5,028 nucleotides of DNA from Rickettsia sp. (lineage in GTDB: Bacteria > Pseudomonadota > Alphaproteobacteria > Rickettsiales > Rickettsiaceae): contig JAIRUG010000084.1 of NCBI GenBank assembly GCA_031254535.1, positions 1 through 5,028 on the forward strand. The letters run 5' to 3'. Under the pieces are notes generated by a model, which saw only the letters and a list, made by a program, of their open reading frames with translations, searched no databases and was not told where the DNA came from. The translations under genes were made by a program, and so were the position numbers. This document shows positions 1 to 5,028 of this stretch, piece after piece; within the stretch, counting starts at the first letter, position 1, and each line of letters starts with the position of its first letter.

Positions 1-37
1 CTCTTGTTCTCAGATCGTAACTATAACTTCTTGGCAT
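1..37 (-). CDS. IS630-type transposase, N-terminal start only (partial, runs off left edge)
   Basis: Read on the minus strand from an ATG at 37-35, the twelve visible codons give MPRSYSYDLRTR. This closely resembles the usual opening of IS630/Tc1-type transposases (M-x-R-x-YS-x-DLR-x-R), which leads into an N-terminal helix-turn-helix that binds the element's ends. Everything downstream lies outside the window, so I cannot tell whether the gene is intact. It is oriented divergently from the plus-strand IS630 remnant starting near 112, and a plausible promoter lies between them. The call rests on a short N-terminal signature and would fall if the reading frame closed just beyond the edge. Confidence 0.5.
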   Translation of the reverse strand, partial: MPRSYSYDLRTR

Positions 38-44
38 CGGATTT

Positions 45-81
45 TACTATATTTTTTCTCTCTATATTTATACTATATTTT
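45..81. repeat. Two 11-bp direct repeats between divergent transposase fragments
   Basis: TACTATATTTT occurs at 45-55 and again, identically, at 71-81, a 26-bp period. Both copies lie in the AT-rich gap between the two divergent IS630 genes. They could be transposase-binding sites near an element end or simply sequence drift in AT-rich DNA. No terminal inverted repeat could be assigned with confidence. Confidence 0.35.
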
Positions 82-95
82 CTTCCTCTTGTCGC
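67..95 (-). promoter_or_regulatory. Candidate sigma-70 promoter for the left-edge transposase
   Basis: On the minus strand, GCGACA (95-90) is followed after 17 bases by TATAAA (72-67), about 30 bases upstream of the transposase ATG at 37. The -10 box matches consensus at five of six positions, but the -35 box at only four. The region is AT-rich, so chance matches are common. Position and spacing are the main support. Confidence 0.3.
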
Positions 96-111
96 CATTT
101 TCTTTGATTAA

Positions 112-413
112 GCTATACAGAAAAAATATGAAGAAGTTTTGCAGAAGAAAGTAACTAAATCAGCAATCTACAAACTTTTACATCGTCATCATTGGCGTAA
201 AGTTTTTCCCCATCCTCATCATCCAAACCAAAATAAAGATGAGATGGAAGCTTTTAAAAAAACTTCAGCTCTGTGGTTACCGTTGCCAATGCACAGTCTA
301 AGTCGCAGGAACTTGAGTTACAAGTGATGTTTCAAGATGAGTCTCGTTTTGGACGGATAAATGATAATTTCCAAACTATTACCGTTAACCATTTCTGCAA
401 CTCTTCAGGTTAA
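112..413 (+). pseudogene. IS630-family transposase remnant, frame-broken and 3'-truncated
   Basis: The first frame opens after a stop at 109-111 and reads through YEEVLQKKVTKSAIYKLLHR and then HWRKV, the winged-helix region typical of IS630 transposases just before the catalytic domain. At the A7 run 256-262 the family-like reading moves to the -1 frame. There it continues as KNFSSVVTVANAQSKSQELE and then MFQDESRFGR, with the first catalytic Asp of the DDE triad encoded at 336-338. That frame stops at 411-413. The second Asp and the Glu are absent, so no active enzyme is possible from this copy. Weak transposase-like reading (RLIEYIIAGFS, in another frame) may continue to about 436. A longer open frame using TTG at 139 covers only the winged-helix part and then an out-of-frame tail, so it is not a real separate gene. 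The remnant directly abuts a truncated dehydrogenase gene. Confidence 0.75.
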
Positions 414-439
414 TTGAGTATATTATTGCTGGTTTCTCT

Positions 440-1060
440 AAAATCATGGGTTTTGATTTAATTTCAATTGTAAGGGGTATTGGAAATAAAACGAAATTAG
501 AACAGCTTAGATTGAAGAAAGTCATTAATTCTAACGAAGAAGAAGTAATTGACACTATTTTAAAGTTTACAAGTAATAAAGGAGCTGACTATGTTTTAGA
601 TGCAGTTGGTGGAGATGCAGGAGCAACACTACTAAAAGCAGTTAAGTATGGTGGTAAATTTTTACAATATGGTTTAATGTCTGGACAACAGCTGCCAAGT
701 TCTTTTTTTAATGAGGTACAGGAAAAAAATGTACAATTTGAATTTTATCATTTACGAGATTGGGTATACAGTAAACCAGATAACTATAGACAGCAAGTAT
801 TTAAACAGATGATAGACAATTTTATTAAGGCAAATATAGAAATGCCTATGGATAGCGAGTATAATATAGATCAAATTACAGAAGCTGTGACTAGAGCAGA
901 ATCTGAAGGAAGAAACGGCAAGGTGCTGCTTAACTTTGAAGTTAATTCAAGTAGTCCTACTTGCGTGCTCTCGCAATCGTCATTGCGAGGAGTGTGTAAA
1001 CACGACGAAGCAATCCGGGTAAATATCGGGTTAGCTATATTAATATCAAGAGCTCTTTAA
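440..1060 (+). pseudogene. Quinone-oxidoreductase-like MDR dehydrogenase, C-terminal fragment with repeat-derived tail
   Basis: Homology begins at about 440 (KIMGFDLISIVR, where the intact family reads '..IAKxxGF..I..VR') and runs through KGADYVLDAVGG and YGGKFLQYGLMSG to NGKVLLNF, ending near 937. These are the second half of the Rossmann fold and the C-terminal segment of zinc-independent medium-chain NAD(P)H:quinone reductases or enoyl reductases, normally about 320-340 residues. Here only about 165 family residues remain. The N-terminal GroES-like catalytic domain and the glycine-rich cofactor loop are missing, apparently replaced by the IS630 remnant. The first ATG in the frame is at 446. 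The open frame continues past the expected C-terminus for about 40 residues that come mostly from a palindromic repeat, and stops at 1058-1060. The frame is otherwise undamaged, so the truncation may be recent. The fragment could be transcribed but cannot bind cofactor normally. Confidence 0.75.
959..1016 (+). repeat. Rickettsia-type palindromic repeat, copy A plus fragment of an inverted copy
   Basis: The core copy is at 978-1016. It starts cgtcattgcgagg, has a small central hairpin (GTGT 992-995, ACAC 1000-1003) and ends gaagcaatcc. Immediately upstream, 959-977 resembles the end of a copy in the opposite orientation. The junction creates a perfect 8-bp inverted repeat, CTCGCAAT (970-977) and ATTGCGAG (982-989), around a 4-base loop. 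The segment is visibly richer in G and C than its surroundings and matches the repeats at 4781-4910. I recall such elements as widespread in Rickettsia genomes, sometimes inside reading frames, but I cannot assign a numbered RPE family. Confidence 0.65.
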
Positions 1061-1084
1061 ACAACTAATAAATCAAGTGGTGAA

Positions 1085-2347
1085 ATGACCTTTAACTCAA
1101 GCAAACTTAACAATGGACTAACTGTTGTTACTTACCATATGCCTAATATAAATTTCGTAGCTATTAATCTCATTGTCAATGTAGATAGTCGCTATGAACA
1201 ACCTTCAGAAATAGGTATATCCCATTTTCTTGAACATATGGCATTTAAAGGAACAACAACTAGAACTGCTAAGCAAATTGCTGAAGAATTTGATTCTATA
1301 GGAGGACAGTTTAATGCTTATACTGGTCATGAACAAACTGTTTATTACTCAAAAATATTGAGTGAGGAATGCTATACAGCTCTAGAAATACTGGCGGATA
1401 TCATACAAAATTCAGTTTTCTCAGAAGAAGAAATAGCCAAAGAATATCAGGTGATTTTGCAAGAAATTGCTTGTGTGCAGGATAATCCTGATGAACTTAT
1501 TCACGAAAAATTTTACAGTAGTGCCTATGAAAATCAAGCCCTTGGTCGGTCAATTCTAGGAACTTATGATAGTTTGGCAAAATTTGCTCAAGAACATTTT
1601 AGCAATTATATTGATAAACATTATAATGCTGGAAATATTTACTTATCAGTGGCAGGAAATATTGAACATCAAAAAGTTGTAGAATTTGCCGAAAAATTAT
1701 TTTGTTCATTAAAAGATAAACCAAATAATCATTTTGAGAAAGCTAGATATATGGGGGGGCATAGTTTTATTACCAAAGCTCTTGAGCAAACTACCTTAGT
1801 TCTAGGTTTCGAAAGTGTGCCCTATTTTAACATACAACAATTATATCATACTCAAGCTCTGTCACTAATACTTGGTAACGGTATGTCATCAAGATTATTT
1901 CAACAAATCAGAGAAAACCTTGGACTTGCCTACTCAATTGGTAGCTATAATAGTTCACACTATGATAGTGGAATTTTTGGCATATATGTCTCCACTAGTC
2001 ATGATAAACTACCATTCCTTGCAGAACAATTAGTCAGTGAAATTAACAAAATTTCTATAGATATCAAAGATTCAGAAATTGATCGGGCTAAAATACAATT
2101 AAAAACTAGTATCTATATAGCCCAAGAAGATTCCTCTTATAAATCAGAAGAGATTGGTAAGAATTTTGCTGTTTTCGGCAAATATTTACCTATTGAGGAA
2201 ACTATTGAATATATTATGAATATAACAAGCCGAGATATCATAAATATTGCTAACAAAATATTTATTAGCAAACCTACTTTATCTATTATTGGTCCTAACC
2301 CACTTGCCATAGATTACCAAAAATTATCTAATGATCTTGCTCTATGA
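1085..2347 (+). CDS. M16 family zinc metallopeptidase (processing-peptidase-like)
   Basis: This is a 420-residue single-chain M16B peptidase, the family that includes mitochondrial processing peptidase beta and bacterial PqqL/YmxG-type proteins. The inverted zinc motif is complete: H47-F-L-E50-H51 inside [14 protein letters not shown], with the third metal ligand E127 in VILQEI, 76 residues later as in the family. The C-terminal domain carries [20 protein letters not shown] (about 268-287), containing the Arg and Tyr (R276, Y283) positioned like the family's substrate-binding pair. Length is normal and no signal peptide is seen, so the enzyme is probably cytoplasmic. Rickettsial homologues are annotated as uncharacterised zinc proteases (RP219 in R. 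prowazekii, from memory). The start at 1085 fits the N-terminal strand '[13 protein letters not shown]'; only a weak ribosome site (GTGG, 1077-1080) precedes it. The stop overlaps the hemD start by four bases, implying co-translation. Substrates are unknown. Confidence 0.93.
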   Translation: MTFNSSKLNNGLTVVTYHMPNINFVAINLIVNVDSRYEQPSEIGISHFLEHMAFKGTTTRTAKQIAEEFDSIGGQFNAYTGHEQTVYYSKILSEECYTALEILADIIQNSVFSEEEIAKEYQVILQEIACVQDNPDELIHEKFYSSAYENQALGRSILGTYDSLAKFAQEHFSNYIDKHYNAGNIYLSVAGNIEHQKVVEFAEKLFCSLKDKPNNHFEKARYMGGHSFITKALEQTTLVLGFESVPYFNIQQLYHTQALSLILGNGMSSRLFQQIRENLGLAYSIGSYNSSHYDSGIFGIYVSTSHDKLPFLAEQLVSEINKISIDIKDSEIDRAKIQLKTSIYIAQEDSSYKSEEIGKNFAVFGKYLPIEETIEYIMNITSRDIINIANKIFISKPTLSIIGPNPLAIDYQKLSNDLAL

Positions 2348-3051
2348 AATCAGTGCTATTAACTAGAAGTTTAGAAGATAATTACGACATTATTAGAGAA
2401 TTGGAACAGGATCATTTAAAAAATTATAGCTTTAAGTATATATGTTCTCCTTTAGTGGAATACCAAGCTTTGCCATTAGATATCACCCTTTTACATGATT
2501 ATCCTAATGTAATTATCACTAGTAAATTTGCTGCTAAAATCCTAGCTGGACATCAAAATCTCGAAAAGAAGAATATGTGGGTAGTCGGCAATTCATCAAG
2601 GTTAATTCTTGAGCAAAATAACTTTGTAGTGCAATATGTTGCTACAAATATACAAAATCTGCTAGAAAATATTCCACCAGAAATATACAACCAAACCATA
2701 TATTTATCATCAAATGAAATCACCCAAGATTTACCCCAAGCAATTAAAAGACACATTATTTATCGGGTAAAATACGCAACTAGACTGCATCAAATAGCAG
2801 AAATTGAAAAGGGCATCAATTTTATTTTACTATATTCACAGAACAGCACTAAGATTTTTATTGAATTATTAATAAAAAATAATCTACTAAAATTATTAGC
2901 CAATAGTTTAGTTATTACTATAAGTAAAAAAGTGGCAAATATTATTAGCTCTTTTACCAAAAATGTGGTTTATTGTGATGATGGACAACCACAACAAATG
3001 TTAGAATTATTAATTTATAATGCTCAAAATAATGCAGAAATCAGAAACTAA
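2344..3051 (+). CDS. hemD: Uroporphyrinogen-III synthase (HemD)
   Basis: HemD cyclises hydroxymethylbilane to uroporphyrinogen III in the cytoplasm, inverting ring D, as a step of haem synthesis. The family is poorly conserved, but the expected landmarks are present in order. They are [11 protein letters not shown] at the start (family 'vLvTRp'), [12 protein letters not shown] (56-67; family 'd.liftS.nav'), [18 protein letters not shown] (79-96; 'avG..ta..l...G'), [10 protein letters not shown] (139-148; 'vY...'), [17 protein letters not shown] (160-176; 'v.ftS...v..f') and [11 protein letters not shown] (191-201; 'aig..ta..'). The length, 235 residues, is typical. The ATG lies in the ATGA overlap with the upstream M16 peptidase stop, and the 3' end overlaps the next gene by about 20-32 bases, so the genes are probably translationally coupled. 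A hemY-type gene two places downstream supports the call. No hemC is present in the window. Confidence 0.85.
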   Translation: MKSVLLTRSLEDNYDIIRELEQDHLKNYSFKYICSPLVEYQALPLDITLLHDYPNVIITSKFAAKILAGHQNLEKKNMWVVGNSSRLILEQNNFVVQYVATNIQNLLENIPPEIYNQTIYLSSNEITQDLPQAIKRHIIYRVKYATRLHQIAEIEKGINFILLYSQNSTKIFIELLIKNNLLKLLANSLVITISKKVANIISSFTKNVVYCDDGQPQQMLELLIYNAQNNAEIRN

Positions 3052-3697
3052 TATAATAAAAGTTCGTAGAAACAATCCTATTATTTTTACAATTATTTTG
3101 ATTGTATTATTTGCCATATCGGTAACTTATATGACTTTTTTAAATAATAAAAAGACAAATTCTGAGTTATCCAATAACGCAACTATCCAGGAAACAAGCA
3201 CTCCAAATATTCCAATAGCCTCGTCTTCAGATACCACCAATTTAGAGAAAAATGCACCTCAGGAAGATAATGGGCTGAGTCAAGATAACTCTTCTGTGAG
3301 CACCCCATTGCACCACCAACCAGAACAATCTAAAGCACCCCTCAATGTTTACAGTAATTATTTACTTAGTATCAATCTTCTAGTAATGAATTTTCTGCAA
3401 GACAAAGATTATACACGGCAACTCTATCATATTGAAACTGCAGAGTTACCTGCAAAAATAAAAAATATTTTGATAGACCTACACAATTATAATCAAAATT
3501 ATTTACTTGATAATAATTTAGGTCTAGTAAAGATCTTTCCAAAAACCGATTGCTGGATCAAGCAATTTATTAAGATTGAAAAAAAATCCAGTAACCTCAA
3601 AGATAAAGAAAAACTGAAATTAAAAATAATAGGGAATCTAGATTATTTTATTAATTTCTTTTATTCAGAAAAATTACAACAAGAATTTGTAGAGTAA
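3020..3697 (+). CDS. Single-pass membrane protein in the hemD-hemY interval; possible reduced Mic60/mitofilin-like protein
   Basis: I do not recognise this 225-residue protein by sequence alone. Visible layout: a short positively charged N-terminus (KVRRNN, 14-19), one hydrophobic helix (about 20-40) giving an N-in, C-out inner-membrane topology, a Ser/Asn/Thr/Gln/Pro-rich linker (about 42-108), and a helical, hydrophobic C-terminal domain (about 109-225) with a single Cys-Trp (C178, W179). In many alphaproteobacteria this interval holds Mic60/mitofilin, which shapes the inner membrane and has the same order of anchor, extended middle region and C-terminal mitofilin domain. The pattern 'LLVMNFLQDKDYTRQLYHIE ... 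LGLVKIF ... FIKIEKK' resembles that domain loosely. Typical Mic60 has a long coiled coil, which is missing here, so the assignment is a hypothesis. The start could be ATG 3020 or ATG 3032; both overlap hemD, neither has a clear ribosome site, and 3032 overlaps less. Only four bases separate it from the HemY-like gene. As a coding gene it is well supported. Confidence 0.75.
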   Translation: MLKIMQKSETNIIKVRRNNPIIFTIILIVLFAISVTYMTFLNNKKTNSELSNNATIQETSTPNIPIASSSDTTNLEKNAPQEDNGLSQDNSSVSTPLHHQPEQSKAPLNVYSNYLLSINLLVMNFLQDKDYTRQLYHIETAELPAKIKNILIDLHNYNQNYLLDNNLGLVKIFPKTDCWIKQFIKIEKKSSNLKDKEKLKLKIIGNLDYFINFFYSEKLQQEFVE

Positions 3698-3701
3698 ACT
3701 A

Positions 3702-4760
3702 ATGATAAGATTATTAATATTTTGTATTACATTTTTATTGTTATATTTTAGTTTTTCTATGTTGAGTCAACTTGACTCAAGATTAACTTTAAACTTATAT
3801 GACTATTATATAGAAACAACATTTTTTACTTTTGTTATTATATATATATTACTTGCACTTTTTACTGCTATTTTTTTTAAAATATTATTTTTAATTATTA
3901 ACCTACCTGCTAATTTAAAAGATATTTTTTTCTCTAAAAGAGCCAGTAACGACAATTACTTACTAATGAAAGCTTTGGCAGAATACGTTTCTGGTGAAAA
4001 ATTAAAATCAGTAGTGACAAGCCAAAAAATATCTTACCGTTTAAGCCAGGAGAATAAGGTATTTCATACTTTACTTTTAGCAGAAGCAGAAACTGATCTG
4101 TCAGTAAAAATAAAATATTTTCAGGAATTAGAACAGTCTAAACATTATATTCCCTTTGTTACAAAAAGACTCGCACAAATACATTATCAGAATAATATGT
4201 ATGACATAGCCGAGAATTATGCCGTTAGATCGTTCAATTTAAATGAATCTGATAGTGAAACTTTAGAAATTTTACTTAATTGTTATGCCAAACTTGCTCT
4301 GTGGACAAAATTTGTTTTTGTGGTATCTAAACTCAGCAGAGTCGATGGACAAAAACTAGAGTCTCTTAAAAATAAAATAGCTGATTATTATGTTATAGCC
4401 GCCAAAAATATGCTAGAAATTAACGAGACAAAAGAGGCAATATATTATTTAGAATCAGCTATTAAACTTATAGCTTCCCATATTGAAGCACTAAATCTTT
4501 ATCTATCATTAAACTCTTCTAAATGGAATAATAAAAATATTGAGCTATTACAAACTGCCTTCACAGAAAGCCCCTCTTTTGAAATTGTAGAATTATATAA
4601 GAAATTTTCTGCTAATACCCCTTTAGAAATTTATGATGATCTAGCAAATTCAGTAGATTCTAAACAACATTTAGGATTATTTTTAGCTATAGCTGCTTAT
4701 TTAGATTTACCAGAAAAGATTCAAAATCTTAGAGATGAACCTGAACTATATGATAGCTAA
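3702..4760 (+). CDS. hemY: HemY-type membrane protein with TPR-like repeats
   Basis: This is a 352-residue protein with the architecture of the HemY N-terminal family found in haem gene clusters of proteobacteria. It has a first membrane helix (about 3-21), a short external loop with DSRLTLNLYDYYIETT (25-40), which matches the family's 'pG.v.l.w.gy.iEts' signature, and a second helix (about 41-67). A cytoplasmic helical region follows, with TPR-like pairs such as ALAEYVSGEKLKSVV, LAQIHYQNNMYDIAENYAVR and AAKNMLEINETKEAIYYLES. Its molecular role is not settled. It is not the Bacillus protoporphyrinogen oxidase that shares the name HemY. At 352 residues it is somewhat shorter than typical homologues (around 400 or more), with the C-terminal TPR part apparently reduced. 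It starts four bases after the preceding gene's stop and is the last gene of the cluster; palindromic repeats follow immediately. Being in the hemD cluster supports a link to haem synthesis or membrane organisation. Confidence 0.82.
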   Translation: MIRLLIFCITFLLLYFSFSMLSQLDSRLTLNLYDYYIETTFFTFVIIYILLALFTAIFFKILFLIINLPANLKDIFFSKRASNDNYLLMKALAEYVSGEKLKSVVTSQKISYRLSQENKVFHTLLLAEAETDLSVKIKYFQELEQSKHYIPFVTKRLAQIHYQNNMYDIAENYAVRSFNLNESDSETLEILLNCYAKLALWTKFVFVVSKLSRVDGQKLESLKNKIADYYVIAAKNMLEINETKEAIYYLESAIKLIASHIEALNLYLSLNSSKWNNKNIELLQTAFTESPSFEIVELYKKFSANTPLEIYDDLANSVDSKQHLGLFLAIAAYLDLPEKIQNLRDEPELYDS

Positions 4761-4780
4761 CCCGATTAGCATTACACCGC

Positions 4781-4819
4781 TATTAGCGAGGAGCTACTTT
4801 AGTAGCATTGATGCAATCC
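4781..4819 (+). repeat. Palindromic repeat copy B
   Basis: This 39-bp segment begins ttagcgaggag-like and ends gatgcaatcc, matching the two conserved ends of copy A at 978-1016 with some substitutions. Its centre is a different hairpin, GCTACT (4793-4798) and AGTAGC (4801-4806), only two bases apart. It begins 20 bases after the HemY-like stop. The hairpin has no following T-run, so I do not call it a rho-independent terminator. Confidence 0.55.
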
Positions 4820-4832
4820 ATATACAAGCTTC

Positions 4833-4870
4833 ATGGATTGCCACGCTCACGTACGTTCGCTCGCAATGAC
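4833..4870 (-). repeat. Palindromic repeat copy C, inverted
   Basis: Read on the minus strand this starts gtcattgcgagcg, passes through a palindromic centre ACGTACGT (4849-4856) and ends gtggcaatccat, the same conserved ends as copies A and B. Its right end forms a perfect 9-bp inverted repeat with the end of copy B: GCAATCCAT (4813-4821) against ATGGATTGC (4833-4841), with an 11-base loop. Its other end forms a perfect 11-bp inverted repeat with copy D: CTCGCAATGAC (4860-4870) against GTCATTGCGAG (4888-4898), with a 17-base loop. Confidence 0.65.
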
Positions 4871-4886
4871 ATATATGCAACCCAAA

Positions 4887-4910
4887 CGTCATTGCGAGGA
4901 AACCGTAGGT
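4887..4910 (+). repeat. Palindromic repeat copy D, truncated by adjacent element
   Basis: The first 13 bases, cgtcattgcgagg, are identical to copy A (978-990). The centre then begins AAACC-GTA-GGT, which would pair as a hairpin if continued GGTTT. Instead the sequence changes to GGGACTG at 4911, and the expected second half ending gaagcaatcc is missing. The break coincides with the start of the probable mobile element to the right. Confidence 0.6.
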
Positions 4911-4917
4911 GGGACTG

Positions 4918-4945
4918 TTGAAAGAAGAGATAGGTATGGTATAAT
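4918..4945 (+). promoter_or_regulatory. Sigma-70 promoter with extended -10, upstream of the right-edge transposase
   Basis: TTGAAA (4918-4923) is separated by 16 bases from a perfect TATAAT (4940-4945), which is preceded by TGG (4937-4939), giving the extended -10 form TGnTATAAT. Transcription would start near 4952, about 23 bases before the ATG at 4975. This is the best promoter match in the window. It lies within the presumed insertion-sequence end, so it may also drive transcription of flanking DNA. Confidence 0.7.
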
Positions 4946-4974
4946 GAAAAAAAAGAAAAAAAGAGAGTTGTAGA

Positions 4975-5028
4975 ATGTCTTCGAATCAAATGACAATGGT
5001 AAGTCTAAATCAGTTAGTTAACGCAAAG
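4975..5028 (+). CDS. Probable transposase N-terminus (partial, runs off right edge)
   Basis: Eighteen codons are visible from ATG 4975: MSSNQMTMVSLNQLVNAK, open to the last base of the window. The 'VSLNQLV' stretch resembles the N-terminal opening ('vsLdqLVp..H..R') of IS1182/IS5-like DDE transposases with a DUF772-type domain. A purine-rich ribosome site, GAGAG (4963-4967), lies seven bases before the ATG, and a near-consensus promoter is just upstream. In-frame ATGs at 4990 and 4996 are possible alternative starts. So little protein is visible that the family is a guess; that it is a coding start is better supported by the promoter and ribosome site. Confidence 0.5.
   Translation, partial: MSSNQMTMVSLNQLVNAK

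Larger units (their letters stand above)
4911..5028 (+). mobile_element. Probable left end of an insertion sequence (continues past window)
   Basis: Sequence unlike the flanking repeat begins at about 4911 (GGGACTGTTGAAAG) and leads within about 65 bases into a probable transposase reading frame, with its own strong promoter. This compact arrangement of terminus, promoter and start codon is typical of insertion sequences. The boundary is inferred from where repeat copy D stops. The right end, the terminal inverted repeat partner and any target duplication lie outside the window, so the family cannot be fixed. Confidence 0.45.

Noticed and set aside
139..327. 62-codon open frame starting at TTG 139 as an independent small gene
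   Set aside because: Its first part is the winged-helix region of the IS630 transposase and its last 20 codons are the wrong frame of the same gene. It is a fragment of the remnant.
959..1016. CRISPR-like repeat unit
   Set aside because: Copies are dispersed, in both orientations, with variable cores and no regular spacers; no cas gene is present.
1031..1084. Promoter for the M16-hemD cluster in the short gap upstream
   Set aside because: TATATT and a 10-bp palindrome ATATTAATAT (1037-1046) are present, but no credible -35 box lies at the right spacing, so I cannot support a specific promoter.
2553..2756. 67-codon open frame on the minus strand inside hemD
   Set aside because: It lies wholly within a well-supported gene on the other strand, has no recognisable motif or ribosome site, and is expected by chance in AT-rich DNA.
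4793..4806. Rho-independent terminator after the HemY-like gene
   Set aside because: The hairpin GCTACT/AGTAGC has a two-base loop and no T-run after it; it is better explained as the core of palindromic repeat copy B.
4944..4973. Nine-codon lysine-rich leader peptide (MKKKKKREL) just before the right-edge transposase
   Set aside because: Its ATG overlaps the -10 box of the promoter, so it lies before the expected transcription start and would not be on the transcript.

Overview
The window looks like the chromosome of an obligate intracellular alphaproteobacterium of the family Rickettsiaceae, either a Rickettsia or a close relative. The DNA is strongly AT-rich, and it carries short interspersed palindromic repeats with the 'cgtcattgcgagg ... 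gaagcaatcc' signature familiar from Rickettsia genomes. It also has several decayed insertion sequences, and its gene order (M16 zinc protease, hemD, small membrane protein, hemY-like) is one I recall from Rickettsia. The protein sequences look divergent from typhus-group versions as I remember them, so a deep-branching or symbiotic lineage is possible. This placement is inference.

Left part (1 to about 1060) is genomic debris. The first codons of an IS630-type transposase run off the left edge on the minus strand. Head-to-head with it is a frame-broken IS630 transposase remnant on the plus strand. That remnant abuts the C-terminal half of a quinone-oxidoreductase-like medium-chain dehydrogenase whose N-terminal half is missing. 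The 3' end of the dehydrogenase fragment runs into a palindromic repeat, which is translated as a foreign tail.

The core (1085-4760) is a tight, co-directional four-gene cluster with overlaps or gaps of only a few bases: an M16 zinc peptidase with complete HxxEH...E metal ligands, uroporphyrinogen-III synthase (hemD), an unrecognised single-pass membrane protein, and a HemY-type two-helix membrane protein with TPR-like repeats. In other alphaproteobacteria the position between hemD and hemY often holds Mic60/mitofilin. The 225-residue protein has a compatible layout (N-in membrane anchor, hydrophilic linker, C-terminal helical domain) and may be a shrunken Mic60. This is the most interesting lead in the window.

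Right part (4761-5028) is a non-coding cluster of three palindromic repeat copies in both orientations. The last copy is cut off where a mobile element appears to begin. A near-consensus promoter then precedes the first 18 codons of a probable transposase that leaves the window.
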